DNA from: Pseudoscleropodium purum
Taxonomy: Eukaryota > Streptophyta > Bryopsida > Hypnales > Brachytheciaceae
Assembly: GCA_963969395.1 (NCBI GenBank)
Contig: OZ017799.1
Location: 22,632,501-22,696,500, forward strand
Direction of reading: 5' to 3'
Length of the DNA: 64,000 nt
Shown here: positions 34,850 to 49,063 of the stretch, piece by piece
Layout: every line of letters starts with the position of its first letter
Numbering within the stretch: the stretch's first letter is position 1
The notes under the pieces: model-generated
What the model was told of the DNA's origin: nothing
Database searches by the model: none
What the model saw: only the letters and a program-made list of their open reading frames with translations
Position numbers and translations under genes: made by a program

Positions 34850-37613
34850 GTCTTTTTGTTGCTTACCATTTGAATGAATAATATGCTTGTTTCTCTCCAT
34901 AAATAGGAGCTAACATTTAGTAGGATTGAATTTCATTACAGTTAACTCAACGTTGAATGCCATAAAGAAGATTTTATGTTCTTTAGATGACTTCAAGGAG
35001 TGTTAGAGGATGGAAAAAAATTTAGTAGAACTACCCCTTACCGCCATTCACTTAATTCCATTAGTAGATCCACATAATTCTATCACTTGACTTTGGGCCC
35101 AATTCCAACAAAAAAACATTCAGTTCCGCTTTTTTAATGACAAAATCAGAGCATTTCATGACAAAGTCAGAAATTGTATGACAACCAAGGATAACGTGTC
35201 ACTCCATTAATGGTGAATATTAATTAGTACTTGACTTGGTGGTTATGGATTTGGTATGGGACGTTTATGACTCTAGTCTATGAGCGGTTCAGTAATTTCA
35301 GGGCTAAATACTTCAAAAAACCATAGAAATTACAATTTTCGTCAGAAAATTATAATTCCACTTGGGTTTGATTTGTGAAAGATGCTCGCACCTCTGAAAA
35401 ATATGTGTCCCTCTTGGGTTTGGCTCCAATATATTCAGATTGCAAATCAGGGTGGTAATAGGTAGTTTTACTTTAATCAGTTTCTATCTAATTTTGTTTG
35501 GGGGAATTGCTAGAATGCAGTTGTAGCTGATGGGATAGAAATCTTTCTTCGTAACCTTATGGAAGTTTCTACATAAGAAGATGCCTAATCCATGTATCAC
35601 GATTTAGAATATTTCGGCAATAGCTCCTTGATCTTGATTTAAATTTTAAAGCAGAAAATTTTATTTTAGGAGGAATTAGAGCCAACTATTAAAATGAAGC
35701 TCAATGAGTCTAGTTTATAGTCCAATTTCAAATGTTAAAAGTCCCTACAGTTGAAATTTTCACTCTAGTTTGAATGTTGGGCCTAATACCACAATTTTAA
35801 AAAACATGTGACTTTGTCCATCTATATAAAAACACACACCCATATGTAATCAATGGTTCTCATATAATCACAAAAAGTGAGCACAAGATTCTGAAATTTC
35901 ATTCCATGGTCCAAGTGAGGCTTCTCTTTTCAGGCTCGAATGCCATGTGGCGAAAAGCATGGGATGGAACAAGGAACGGTGCTCCATTCACGAGTACCAT
36001 GATTCAAGCACTCCAATGAAAATATGAAATACTAGTTTATATTATACTTTTCTTTTGGGGTCCTTTTTCCATGTTTTTGATGGTGATAAATGCATGCGCA
36101 TTTGGGCCTTTTAGTTGGTCCAGTGAGGTAAGCTAAGCTATTGGTCCTTGGTCCCTTTGGGGATGAGAATGAACCTCAATCATGACCTCTTCAACTTCAG
36201 AAAACATGTCAAACATCATCAACACAGCAGAATGATATGACCCCCAAAGTATCACTGCCGTAGATCCGGCATGCTACTTGGTAGATCTCTCTCAATGGAT
36301 CTACCAAAATTTACAGGATAGTGTAGGTGCACCTGGGACCTCATTAATGTCTCACAGCCTCCGATATGCACATGAGAAACATGCAGCACTTCTGCAACAC
36401 AGCTGCCCAGGTGACCGAATTTGCCTCCTCATTGTTGAGGGAGCCATGGGTCCAATCTTTCCATGGGCACCGGTTTCATTTCCTTCGATATCAAAATTCT
36501 AATCTTTCCATGGGGGCACTAGTTGGTTGCTGGTCCTATCAATTTTTTTTGTCCAATTTTGGATCTTCCTTTTTCACACTCCAACTAATTATTTTTTTCA
36601 AAGGCATTAGCTACCAATGAGCTAACCACCAGTTCCCCCTAAACATTGCTGCAACATTTTTGACATTTATTTAATGCTCCTTCTATACATGACATTGAAC
36701 AAGTCACTTGGGATTGCAATACTGGTATACATGTAATGAAAATTTAGTTTTTGCAACATATTACAAATTGAAATGCTAATAAAATATCAACAATATCAAT
36801 ACTAAGTGTCAATATGAACATTGATCGTCAGTTAAAATTCTATTAAAAAAAACATGAAATTAGTATTGATATAGTTCAACTTGTACGAAATTAGTATTTA
36901 ACATTAAAACTCATTTTCAACAAAATGTGAATTAGAATGAGTTAGGTGGTTGGGTCCATTATAATAAATTTCATTATTAGTATAGTTGTGAAAGTATTTT
37001 CTAATGAGGCTATTTCCTATTTTTTGTGAAAATGTCAATGATGAGGTGAATCACTTAAAATTTGACAAAGTAATGCATTCCTACATTCATTCATCTTTTG
37101 GACCTTAAAACACTTTTCAATTATGTTCATTTTTATCTCATCTACACTTTAAATAGAAATGTGTATTTTTGCAAAAAAAATCAAGATTTACTTTGAAATG
37201 GTGTTATGTAGATCTAGTGAGGCTTATTCTATATTAACCCATTTTGTTTCTTGTAGCCTTGATTTCATGGATAGATGACAACACTACAATTTGCATATAA
37301 TCTTAACCTTCAACAATTATTTGGGAGCTCACTATATTTTGGAACCCTTACTAAGTAGCCAAAAGAAAATATCTTACAAGCTTGTTGGACATAATTAATG
37401 AAGATCACATTAAATTTTTACTTATGACAATTGCACATGTGTAACATATATGGACACTTAGGTATTCAACGTTACATTGGAAATATAGTTTAAATTTTAA
37501 TTTAGAAAAGATTTTTTTCTACAATTTGATGAGAAATGAAAACAAAAAAAGATATAATTTCAAAGAATAAATATGATATTAATCCTAAGGGTTCAAAGCC
37601 TTGGAATGGATTT
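34850..37613. other. AT-rich intergenic DNA
   Basis: No gene is recognised. An ~85-codon frame at 36278-36502 and its overlap at 36366-36620 show no motifs. The phrase AATCTTTCCATGGG occurs twice (about 36453 and 36501). Confidence 0.45.
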
Positions 37614-37617
37614 TTAA

Positions 37618-38535
37618 CCCCTAAAATTCTATGACTATGTTTTCACCAAAAACACTCAAAAACTGCCATTTTTAGTATAAATACCAAAATTTTGAAATTT
37701 TTTTGACACAGGAAACTATAAGATTTTGTAGTGTGTTGACTTGAAAACATGTGATAAAAATTTCAGACATTTACATTGTATGGATTGCAAGATATAAGCA
37801 TTCAGATTCACTAAATCATCTTCTTGACCTTATGAAAAACAAAGCAGTTGCATTTCACAAGTTCACTTTTCTATGAAAAAAGGTCTAAAATGGTGGTGCT
37901 TATTTGAATTCTTTTTCCTAGTCAAGTTGGACATATGTTTGAAGATTTCATATCATTTGGAATTGTTTAACCTATAGGAAAAAAATAGTAAGTAGACAAT
38001 AGTAGATAATGATTCAAAGTATTAAATTTTTAGGAATTTAATTAAGGAATTGAAAAATTCTAATCCCAATGGTTACAATGTTGTGATAAAAAATCTACAT
38101 CCTATGGTCTTATTTTTCCAAAAATATTGAAAATTAAGTAAGATAAAGGACTTCAAAGTTTATTTTAGAGTAAAGGATTCATAATTGCCACCAAATAAAA
38201 AATCTTCATAACTTTTGATTCATTGAACGAAATGGAATGATTATAAGCTTTCTCTCTCTATATATATAACTCTTAAAAACTGATTTCAAATTTTTTATTT
38301 TGAAAAAACTGTTTTTTTCTTATCTACTTGGACTGCTCATTTACCAAAAAAAATAACATATTAGGCCATAACTTTTGACTCATATTTCCAAATGTCATGA
38401 GATTTAATGCATATAAAAGATATTCCTCGTCCCCACCTTCTTTTAAAATTTGGTCTAAAAATATGAAAATCTTCAATCACATGTACATGCCTAAAATTGC
38501 TATGTAGCCAAAAATGCATGATGGTCCTTTAGGGG
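37618..38535 (-). mobile_element. TTAA-flanked family A element, 918 bp
   Basis: The ends are CCCCTAAA (37618-37625) and TTTAGGGG (38528-38535), each beside TTAA (37614-37617 and 38536-38539). This is the best preserved family A copy. Its orientation is opposite to 6500-7423 and 33932-34838. It has no coding frame. Confidence 0.65.
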
Positions 38536-38539
38536 TTAA

Positions 38540-39367
38540 ATGATTTTGGGTAGGTTCTTATGGTGTCAAATTTGGCAATAATTTTTTGAAATTTGTTTTA
38601 AAAGAATGTATATTTTATTTTGATTGGTGTCCAAGAAAAAATGTTATGACCTCATGAGTTTAAAATATTTGTCTCTAGATAGCAAAAAAAAGCAAAAACA
38701 CTCAAGTTTTTTAATTGTATTTTCTCATAGAATATATTTATGTCTACATGAAAGATTTGATTCATTTAATTTGGATTAGTGATATGAAATTTATAAAGGG
38801 TTTTGTTTTGTGGACAACTAATCAAGGCAAATTCTTGAAAAATAATATACATAATTCATTTATGAGCTCAACTTTCACAATTGTTCAAAACAAAAAAGTC
38901 CATCACATGTGCATTACTTGCTAAAATAATCTCACTATCAAAATTGACTTGTTTCAATTCCATTTTAGAACTAATAGTGATATAATTTTCTTATTTCTAT
39001 TTACCAATTTTTTAAAGGATGAAAATAGATATAAAAATACTTTAAATCTTTTTCTATAGAATCTCAACTCTATTCTTTGCCATAAAGATTTGAAGCTCAA
39101 AAATTTATAGTGGAAATTTTTTAAGTTATGAAGTTTCAAAGCTTGAAATCTTAGGATTCCAAATTAACAATAAAAGCCTTTTTTCTTTTTTCAATTTGAA
39201 TACTAATATCTTACAATTTCTGTAGACAAAGTTTGTAAAACTTTTCCAAACATTCTCATAAAATTTTTATGCGAGTCCTAACAATTGAATATGCAAATTT
39301 TTTTTCCATCATAGCTCTTTGCACTAGAAATGGTAGTTTTAGAGTATTTATTGGTAAAACTTAGGGG
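38540..39367 (+). mobile_element. Family A-like element sharing a TTAA with its neighbour
   Basis: It begins ATGATTTTGGGTAGG right after the TTAA at 38536-38539, so it lacks the CCCC left end. The interior follows 151-1071 in the same orientation ('TCAAATTTGGCAATAATTTT' against the similar stretch near 210-240). It ends ACTTAGGGG without a TTAA. Confidence 0.45.
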
Positions 39368-40192
39368 CTTTAGAAACATTAATGTATATTGAACAATTAA
39401 TTTAAGTCTACATTGACAAAAAATTCAAACTCTATTTGATTGGAAGTGGTGTAGTGGTGTACTAAAATCTACCAAAGAATAACATTGAATTTGAATTATA
39501 TTACTATATGTGAAGGGCAAAGTTGCCACATATGTGTTGAATAATTATTTCTTCCAAAAAAAAGGTTTGACAAATGCTATAAATGGGAAAATCTAAGATT
39601 CTTTTTTTCCATATATTTACATTTATTTTTTGAAAAAAAAAATTCCCAAATATTTTGTATTGATTTTTAGAATTATTTTCAACCAACTCTACCTTATAGC
39701 TTTAGTAGTGGTTCTTGGGGTATAAAATATGATTTGGTAAATGACTTAATTGAATCCTACTCAAATCAAATAGAAACCCTTCAAAGAGAAATGAAGGCAA
39801 AATCTATCAAATAACAATTCTTATAAAATGTCTAATAATTAAAAAATACTTCTTTGATGGTAATACTAACATCAAATAATTAATGAATGTAAATGTACTG
39901 AAAAGAGGCATACCACCTTGGTTTGCATTAGTTGCCCCCCCTTTCTCAAAAAATTTACCGGTTGTTGATTTTAAAAAGAAAAATTCTTAACTTCAAAATT
40001 GCCATTGATTTCTTAGAAAATTACAAGCCATTGATCTTGTGAGATTTAATCTAAGCCTTCCAAATATGAAATACTAGATATGGAACAATATCAGATACAA
40101 TTATGTACTAAATATTGAATACATATATCGGATATGAATATAGTGTTGCATACAAATACGTACTAAATATTGAATATAGATATCGGATATGA

Positions 40193-40215
40193 ATATGGGA
40201 CAAATTGTCCCATAT
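40193..40215. repeat. Perfect 11-bp-arm palindrome
   Basis: Arms ATATGGGACAA and TTGTCCCATAT flank a single central A. Confidence 0.85.
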
Positions 40216-40286
40216 AGATTGTCAAACAAGTTGGTTTCTAAAAATTATAAGAAGAAGAAGGGTGGTTGGAAATAAAATTTTCAAAA

Positions 40287-40324
40287 TTTCAAAATTTTGA
40301 ATTTTAAAATTCAAAATTTTGAAA
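40287..40324. repeat. 38-bp perfect palindrome
   Basis: The left 19 bases (TTTCAAAATTTTGAATTTT) are the exact reverse complement of the right 19. It is built from nested AAAATTTT and GAATT/AATTC units. Confidence 0.9.
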
Positions 40325-40980
40325 GTGTCACAATGCATTGAAAAGTGGCAGTAAATGCCATTCCAACTTAATGAAAATAAATGTATCTATTATTTTTCTT
40401 AAGCTCTAAGTGCAAAGTGATATGTTGTCTGTAGTTTATTCAGTGAGTGTACTAATTTTTTTTAGGAAGACATAAAACTAGCAATTCAAAAAACTACATT
40501 GGTTTGTCATTGCAAGAGGGAGAAATGAGCATCACCAAGAAACTTTATTTTTGTATAAATTGGTATAATATGGTAATATTTCAACATGCACTACTATCAA
40601 TGAAGGATACGGTCGGCACTCCTTTATTAAATAAAAATTTACTAGTGTGCCTTGTGCTATTGCCATGGTCAAAATAAAAGAATTTATTTAAAAAATTATT
40701 AAAAAAAAATTAATTCATAAAAACTTTAAAATTCAATAACTTTCACATTGTAGGGCAGAACACCATGAAACCAAACCGGTGCACCCCTCCTTGCCAAGGG
40801 CTTTTTGACAATACCAAACACGCAAATGGGAGACACATGGTTTGGGAGATCTCAATGTAACTAACAAACAAACAAACAACCTAACTTAATGGAAGGATTT
40901 CCAAAAATTAAGGTTTGATACTTGGTTTTTAGAATGTTCTTTCTTTCACCTCACACAAAAACTTTGTTTTAAGAAAATTC

Positions 40981-42750
40981 CAAAAAAATTTGCATCTATT
41001 TTTAGAATTGTCTTCCTCCAAAGTCCAAACCTACCATACAACTAGGATAATTCAAAACAATGTGACTACCGTATGTAAATTAGTGTCACACATACTGTTA
41101 ACTGACTGTACTTTGACCCATGCAGAGAAAAAACATAAAAAAGAAAAGGAAAGTTGGCTTTTGCCCTTTCACTGCCCCTCGTGTAGCTGCTGCTGGCGCG
41201 TAGCGTGTAAATTGGCCTGCACTGTACTGCAGACAACATGCGTTTCTCCAGAGGAATGGCGTCAATCAAGGAGGACGTTGCGGCGACGGGCGATGCTCCT
41301 GATTCGAAGGCTGGTCGGCGTGCAAATATCCGACCCACTGAAGACTTCAGAGAATGAAAGCCCCGCCTAGCCGCCTTGCGCATGTGCTCGGCCGGCAGCA
41401 ACGGTGCCGCTTCAATCAACGGAAGCAAACGAAAGCAAACGAAAGCAAACGCTGATACAAAATATGGTCCATACACCTGTTCGAAGCACACTCCTGCATT
41501 TTCAGGCTACATTATCAATGTCCGTTTTCCACTTTTTGCAAAAGACTCGGTTGGACCGACGCAGTTGCTTTTCGCATGCTTGACTTGTCCTTCCTTCATG
41601 GCGCCGTATTCAAGAATGCTATTATCCCCATCGATTTCCATGCTGTGCCGGAATAGGAAAATAGTTTTTGAGTTTTGCAGAGTCGGAATTGCCTCCCCCG
41701 AGTTTTATGACGCTTTTGAATATGGAAACAACATTTCAGGAGTAGCTGCAAAGTTCAATCCCAAGGTTAAAAATAGTTTTCCGGAAGTTGGAGAGGTGCC
41801 ATTCTGCTTATTGAAAGCCTCTCCTTCAGATTTTGCCAACCCACTATTCCAATTTTCCTCTTACAAATGTTGCACACTTCCATGCAGATTTCCAGAATTC
41901 TTTTGTATTCTCTGTAGAATTTTATGCTATTATTGAACACGGAAGTTCACCTTAAGAAGGATCGACACTGTGCCATTGACACTTGAACAGCCAGCAGTTG
42001 GGCATTTTCGTGCAAGGAAGAGTAGAAATCGCATGTGCGCGTTCAATTTGTCACGAATTCAGGGATATCAGCATGAATGGGAATGTGAGAATTGAAATAG
42101 CAAGCTTCTGAGATTTTCTTGAGTCTGCGTCCACGACAGCAAAGAACAATCACCAGCTGGATCGATCAAAGGCGTTCACTTTGTGTCTATTTCAATGTTG
42201 CATACGTGAGCAGCACGCAAATAGAAGGTCCAATGAACGACAAACATTGGTTTGCAAAAGGATTCCATGCACCAGATTTGATCTGGAGTGCCACTCCATT
42301 TTGGTTAAAGTAGGATCCATTTAAGGAATACTTGGGAAAGTGCCTATACTTCTGCTGAATTGCAAAGATCTTACCGCTTATCACTCGACAAAATGGAAGC
42401 GGTTTCCTGTCGTAATTACGAAATATGCAATATTTCTGCAGAACATTTCTTATTAGTTCAGAGCACTCGTCTGTTGCCAACGATTGTATCTTAGCGTGAT
42501 ATTTGAAGTGCAGACTGGAAAAGCGAAATGCCTGTCATCCAACAGTATACTCATCAGCATTCGTCTGCTCAAGCACGGATACTCGATCAGCAGCATCTCA
42601 AACCTCACTAGGACATTAATAAGTTTCAACAACAAAACCACTTACAATTTAGGAAGCAATGAACAACACCGTAATTGTAGGTGTTGGCCTTGAAGAACAT
42701 CATTGAATTTGGGGCTATATTGCCTCAGCATGGGAGTCCATTCCATGCGA
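40981..42750. other. GC-richer island, no recognised gene
   Basis: GC rises between about 41.15 and 41.46 kb. The minus strand there has a 141-codon frame (41066-41491) with a basic, Ser/Arg/Ala-rich middle. The plus strand has a 186-codon frame (41376-41936) rich in Phe/Cys. Neither shows a family motif. Three to four copies of GAAAGCAAAC lie near 41420-41452. It may be the remnant of a gene start. Confidence 0.3.
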
Positions 42751-45000
42751 AGGATAGAGTGTCCGGAAACTGTCAATAGAGGTATTAGAAAGTCAAATAT
42801 AAAAAGGAAATAATAAATAAAATAAAATGATAAATTAGTAAGTAGGCCATTTGATTAGGTGATAGAGCATGTGCATTGAAGAATTGAGGCTCTATCTTGA
42901 AGAATTGAAGAATTGTCACATGAGTAAGCCCTTTTCATACTAGTCCAAGATAGTGACAACATTCATAAGTCCATAGCATTGGGTTGGAAGGCATGTCTTG
43001 GTATAATAAGAGTGCTTGAACTTTAATTGAGGATTTGATTAACAAATACTAAATGAAAATCTAATTGAAGTCTCTTTTCTCTATTTAAGATTGACCTTAA
43101 TTACAACATGTTAGACTAATTGACCTTCCTAGTAAAGACCTCCAATTAGAGAAGGATTTTGACTTGGATTTTGTTATTAGAATCATTGCAAGAAACATTA
43201 GGTGTTTTGTGTAGTGTTTCCCTAAAAACTATATTTTTGCCTTAGAGTACTATGAGTAATATATAGCAGAACATCTTAGCCGTTGACTGGAAAAATCAAT
43301 AGCTAATTGTATTGTTGGACTATTTGCAAGTACCAAAATAGTACTATGAGAAAAAAGATAGATTGTTACGGAAAATATAAACAATGAGGTATGAATTATT
43401 AATAAACAAAAAAATATGAATAAAAAAAACTAAAAATTTGGCCATTTGAGGGGACTTGATGGTGATCAAATTTCACCAAAAATAATAAAGTTGACATCAT
43501 TTTCAATGTTCAAAAGTGCTTAAGCAAGGAAGCCCTATTTGCATGGACCTAGAGGACATTAAATAATATATATTTAGACCCTTAGTAGGCATCTATCCAT
43601 CTAGTGTGGAAATAGACCATCAAAATTTCAACCCTAAATCATTCAATTTGGATACACCAGAAATGTAGTAAAAACTCTTGAATGTCAAAGTGTAAGAAAT
43701 TAACTAAATTAAATTTTAAATATAAAATGATTCTTTTTTATTTCTGAAAAATGAAAGATCTAATTACCATCAAGTTAGACATCTCCAATAAAATTTCAAA
43801 TTCTTAGGACTTGGGATTCAAAAGTTATACTAAAAGACAATGTCGCTCCAATTGTGATGCAAAATAGGATCGGTGTTTCTTGCAAAGACTCATTAAAGCA
43901 AAATGCTACTTATAGTTAATGTAGCAATTGATTACACTATATAGATTTGATCTAAGCTCATATTTTATAATGTTTGTAGGAAACTCATGATCAAATTCTT
44001 ATTTTCAATTGTATTTTATCATTAACCTCTCCACAAATTTTGGAATTAAGACTACCTACAAGTCTTTTAAGGGATTAAATCAAAATTGAAAATGTATACT
44101 TTGAAAGTTACAATCAAGTTTGACCCAAATGTATCCACTTTGGGGAATAGGGATGTGATGACCTCTAAGGGTTAAATCACAGAAAGGATGTTTTAACTTG
44201 CATCTTAGAATAAAATTTTTGGCAACATCTCAAAACATAGCTTCAACATTGGGCATCACCTTAGAATGCCTAATGAAGCAACGAATAGGGCTACAATTAT
44301 GTAAACATTGGCATCCTACTTAGCATGCTTTTCTAAGAAAGTTAGTCTATCAACATCTCTATATCATGTTTTTCCATCTATTATTTTGGAGAAGAAAGTT
44401 GTTTGAACTTGTTTTCAACAAATGGTATTAGATTTTCCTTCTTAGTAGATATTTTTTTGACTTTCCTACAAAAGAAAAAAGCAAATCAAAGGATCACCTT
44501 GTAGTGTATTTTGGCAACTTTTGCTCCTTGTATGTTAATGTAAATATTAGCCATGAAAAGAAACTTTTTTTGAATTTTAGTCAAACTAATTAATGAAATC
44601 AAGCTTACCAAATTAAGTTCTTATTCTTGATTGAAAATTTGAAAATGATCTTAAATTGGATATTTTATTGCAATTCAAACTAAAGTTCTATTACCACAAA
44701 CTATTGATTTTCTAAATTTTAAAGTGGCATAGTAAATTAATTTGAATAATGACGTTCTACACTATAATATACACCTATGAAGATGTTTGAGATGATTTTC
44801 TTTCAATTTATATTTCAAAAATTCAGAATAATTTTGAATTTTCACAAGAAAATCTGAAATTTTTAGGACTTATAGAAAACATGGAATTACACCTCTAAAT
44901 AGTAAATACTGGAAATTCCAATCAATATATAATTGCAAAATAAGAGCATATAGAGAAAGGAAGTTTGAAGTTTGAAAAAGTGATCATTGATCCTTCCTTT
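42751..45000. other. AT-rich intergenic DNA
   Basis: No gene is seen. A CTCTAAGGGTTAA at about 44164-44176 resembles the right end of the TTAA elements. The matching left end was not found. Confidence 0.45.
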
Positions 45001-47249
45001 CAGGGTAAATATACTCTTCATTCAGTTCATGATGAGTCTTACGAGCAAAGTTTCTCACCTTCTATATCTCTGTACAGTACATGTATTTGATGACTACCTA
45101 GAGATTATGGTATGTACTGGACAATGCAAATGAATCAAAATCCCAGGAACGCCCTGAGACATCATCCGGTACAGCTCCATGGATACACGACAACCTGCAC
45201 TTCACATTTCAAATCACAGTGTGTATGCAGTGCAATCTTCCATGTTCCCCTCGTCCTACGATTTTGCCAGAAAAGGTCGCAAGAAAAGCCTTATGGTAGT
45301 GCCATAAGAACAGTGATCAAAGTGGAAGGGGGAATGTTTGAGTCAACAGTTTGAAGCATTCGCAGTAATTCACAAATCTGTGATGCTTTCAAACGAAAGA
45401 TCAAGCAAGAGCTGAAGATCTAAGCATTCAGTCACCTTGCAGCTAAATGGAGAATCACAAGTGATATGGAGATGGCTTGAGGCCGGCCGGACCTGGAGCC
45501 GAATGGAGAAAGCTAAGCATGGAATGTGGCAGCATGAACGGCACCGTAATTTGTGTCTTCACACATTCGACAAGGCTGAATCGGAGTCCGAGCCTGCCCA
45601 TCAATCGACCAATTCTCAAGAAGCCCAATGCCTGGTAAATTAAATTTGGATGCAAAGCAGGCCTATAACAGAAAGAGATCCATCGCAATACTCGAAAGAT
45701 CATATGAATGTTGCAATTGAGTGCTTGTGCTGCAAACAACATCCCATTGAAAAATGTAAGTTCGGTGGTGCTCTTGGTTTCTTCGATCATCAGTGATATG
45801 CCTGAAACTAAATTCTCTTTATGATTCAGAGTCAATTGAATGCAATAAGACAAGGTGACACTACGAACATCTAGTAGGCAAATTTTCATTTAATTTCAGT
45901 CCTATGCTCTCTGAAGACGATGTGACTCCTACGATGAATAAGAAAAATTTGTCCTAGCTAGAATAACTTCAGTTTCATACTCTTGGACCATGACGGCACT
46001 AGGAAAATCATTTTGAAGTTGACAAGCTGAAGATGAAAGGAGGAGAGAGGGGCAATTCATCTCCAAACCAGTGTATCACATTGCACTGCCTACTCTACAA
46101 GCTGAAACTAAGACAGATTTCGGACACCACTATTTCAATCCGCAAAACCAAGGCATAATGCAAATTCACCAGTAACGACGATTTTCCAAGTTAGTCAGTC
46201 TCTCCAGATTGTGCCACGCAGGGATCACCCATTTTCTTACAACAAATGAACATTGAGATATTAGAGGGAGAAGAACTAATGCAAACTCAATCATCATAGA
46301 GATGAAGGCTATCCAAATTTCTAATCTAAGTAGAAAAACATACCTTAAGTTCGAGCTAAAACTTTACAACATAAGAAATAAAACGATGGTCTGGCGTGCG
46401 AGTCTTCCCCGTGCACCCCTCGCATCAATCTCTCTTGACAAGGACTAGGCTGACAATAAAATTACAAATTGACACACAAAATAATTGAAGTCCTTCATTG
46501 CAGTATCTCCAGTGAATCAAAGAATCACTCCACGAGACCAAATTCCTCGGAGTGGGCCCTGACAAGCTGACAAAATAAAAGACTTATTCTATCAGAATTT
46601 TTAGCTAAAATAAACAATTAATAAAATACCATATCTTTCCGAATGAAAGTATCAACTAGTCAAACCAAGCGGCAGGAATTGCAAGTAGGAAGCATGCGCT
46701 CTCTAGAACAAATGGTAGCCCAAGCATACTGTAAATATCAGCTGTTCAGAGAAACCGCCATCACATCGTTATCCACTACAACAAACCACGCATCCGTCTG
46801 CAATATCCATGACAAGGACATTTGCCAGAAAAGATGTCCATCTTCACAAGCTTCGTATTCCATTCATAAATCAAAATGCTTGTCCACTTGCACCAAACTT
46901 CTGTCAAGATCAAACCAGTTGAATGTTCTTGCAACAGGCAAAAGATCCTTTGATGCTCTGATTTCTCTCAAGGTTGAGGGAAGGGGCTTTGCGCCAATGT
47001 AGGACGCTGTAGAAAAAAACCTCGTGTGGTAGTAACTGGAAATCTTGACAAGTTTCTAGTTCAAAATCCGGCCCCGTGTTGGACGCTCTCTTCAATGCGT
47101 GAGTTCGGGACTGACCCAAGATCATAATGCTCGCTCCATCAACCAATCGTCGCTTTCATCGATCAATTTCAATCACTTGGAATCAGAAGGAGAGGAAGTC
47201 AGCCCATCACCGCGCAGTTGAACCCTACAAACAGGTCGAGGTATAACTC
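45001..47249. other. Unassigned stretch next to the LRR pseudogene
   Basis: Frames of 66-144 codons occur on both strands (for example 45455-45889 minus and 46643-47002 plus) without motifs. It may hold the 3' part of the decayed resistance gene, but I could not show this. Confidence 0.35.
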
Positions 47250-48431
47250 CTAGAAGAAAGCCAGGAGTGTCGCTGAGCTTTTGACATAGAGAGCTCTGAC
47301 TTTCCTCACTTCACTGTATATATTCTCGCACCCCAACACATCCAAGGTAGAGAATCGATCGAGGCAGCTCCCTAGCGACATAGGGAGACGTGACAAGTTT
47401 GAACAATGCCACAATTCTAAATCTTGGAACTGAGACAACTGGCTGATTGACTCTGGAAGCTCGACCAACTCATGAAAACCATGCAGAGTAAGCTCGATCT
47501 TTCAAATTTGGGAGCTTCCAGAGTGTGCTCGACAAAAAATCCTTCAAGCCGCGACCATACCCGTATATACGAAGGCTTGTTAATTTTTTCAATCCATGTG
47601 TTTGAACAAGTCTGTGGGGATTCCGATCAACAAGCCATTCCCCAGAGTGAGTCCTTGAGCTGAGGGTGAGGGGGTAGATGCTCGATCGGGAATGATGGGC
47701 AGCTCGAGCCCTTTGAGATGATCAAAGTGGAGTTCCTCATTCATTGATAGTAGCTTCCCTAAGGACCCGGGAAGATCACAAGACTCCAAAGCACTACATC
47801 CGATGAACTTCGGTATTCGAAGACGTACCGGGAAAATTGCTCAACCCCTTGATGATCTCAAGACCAAAGCAGTCAACAATCTTCAATTCTTGAAGGGATG
47901 TCATGAACCAACTTTGCAATGAAAGATTCCTCAAGCCTGGCAAGTTCACAAGTATGAGACAGTCTCTTCAATTTCTTCAAATTAGTGATAGTATCAGGCA
48001 AGCTCTTAAGGTGACGACAATCCTCATTGTCAAGCAGCACAAGCTGGGATACATTATCAAAGGACGGTGGAATCTGTCGCAACTCTGAGCAACCCGATAG
48101 CCCCAAGACACGCAATCCATCCAAAGCCCAAATTTGTTGCATGCCCATCCCTGTGATCTTCAAGTCCCTTCTGCATGTGAAGCCATCTCAATTCTTTCTC
48201 CGAACACTTGAAAAGGCAATAATTCACCACATACTGAGGTGTATGCACGCAGTCACAAAACAAAATTGCCAATTCAGAATATTGCTTGGACGAATATTTT
48301 GCTAGAGACACAAATGCCTTGCTGGTTATGGCTTCAGAAATATCATAGGATTGTCCTTGATCATGTTCGGGTAACAATTCTCTTACTGTATAGAAGAAGA
48401 AGAAGAGCTCTGCACCCATATACCAACCCAT
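47250..48431 (-). pseudogene. NLR-type leucine-rich-repeat pseudogene fragment
   Basis: Read on the minus strand, the segment gives successive LRR units in at least five different frames: LRVLGLSGCSELRQIPPSF then LKSLPDTITNLKKLKRL (48163-47975), LPGLRNLSLQSW...LQELKIVDCFGLEIIKGL (about 47945-47840), the unit at 47789-47589, LKKLTSLRIYGYGRGLKDF (about 47590-47530), and LVELPESISQL...LELWHCSNLSRLPMSLG (47468-47250). The xLPxSIxxLxxLxxLxLxxCxxLxxLP pattern is typical of the C-terminal LRR of plant NBS-LRR resistance proteins. No NB-ARC motif (P-loop, GLPL or MHD) was seen. Multiple frameshifts and stops argue for a pseudogene. The 48431-48180 part is less clearly LRR. Confidence 0.75.
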
Positions 48432-48463
48432 ATTTTAATGCATGTAACCAATTTACAATTTAA

Positions 48464-49063
48464 CCCCTAAACGTCCAGATCCTTCTCCAGCATTGACGAT
48501 TGGGGAAAAATCATTGTAAAGTACTGTTTGAAAAAATGTTTTGGAATTTATTAACAAATTAAAAATGTAGATTATGAGTTTTAGATTCTATTAATATGAA
48601 TAGATTCAACAATGCTATCAACAATGCTTTCTTTTTTTTTTTTTATAAATTTTGAAAGAGAAGTTTTAAAATTCCTTCCAACTTCAATTACAAGCAAAAT
48701 ATTTTCATTTTTTGAGTAAAAATTGTTGGGATGGATTTGAAGTGAGGTTCCCTTGACATGGTGATTTATTGAAATTTTTTTTGTTCTCTAAATCTATGAC
48801 CTCATTATTTTTTGCAAATCCAATTTTGAATTAGAGTCAATGCAATTTTGGCTTGGTCAACCACTTGACATACTTCCACATTTTTAAATTTTAGAAAAAT
48901 ATGTAATCTAATAATACCAAATCCAACCATTAGATAGGACAACAACTTGGTAAAGTATCTCCACAAATTAGGATGACTTTCATCTAAGCAATTCTGAGGA
49001 AGAAACAAGAATATGAATCTATTCATCATTTAGAAATTGGACATAGGAGCACTTATTTAAGGG
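48464..49063 (-). mobile_element. TTAA-flanked family B element, 600 bp
   Basis: The ends are CCCCTAAA beside TTAA (48460-48463) and TTTAAGGG beside TTAA (49064-49067). The interior is the reverse complement of 10515-11172. It begins about 30 bases from the end of the LRR pseudogene. Confidence 0.65.

Larger units (their letters stand above)
39370..40980. other. AT-rich DNA with two palindromes
   Basis: No gene is seen. A tandem pair of GTACTAAATATTGAATA...ATCGGATATGAATAT units lies at about 40108-40198. Palindromes lie at 40193-40215 and 40287-40324. Confidence 0.6.

Noticed and set aside
41376..41936. 186-codon plus-strand frame
   Set aside because: It is the longest plus-strand frame outside the recognised genes, but its composition is erratic, no domain is visible, and an opposing 141-codon frame overlaps its start.
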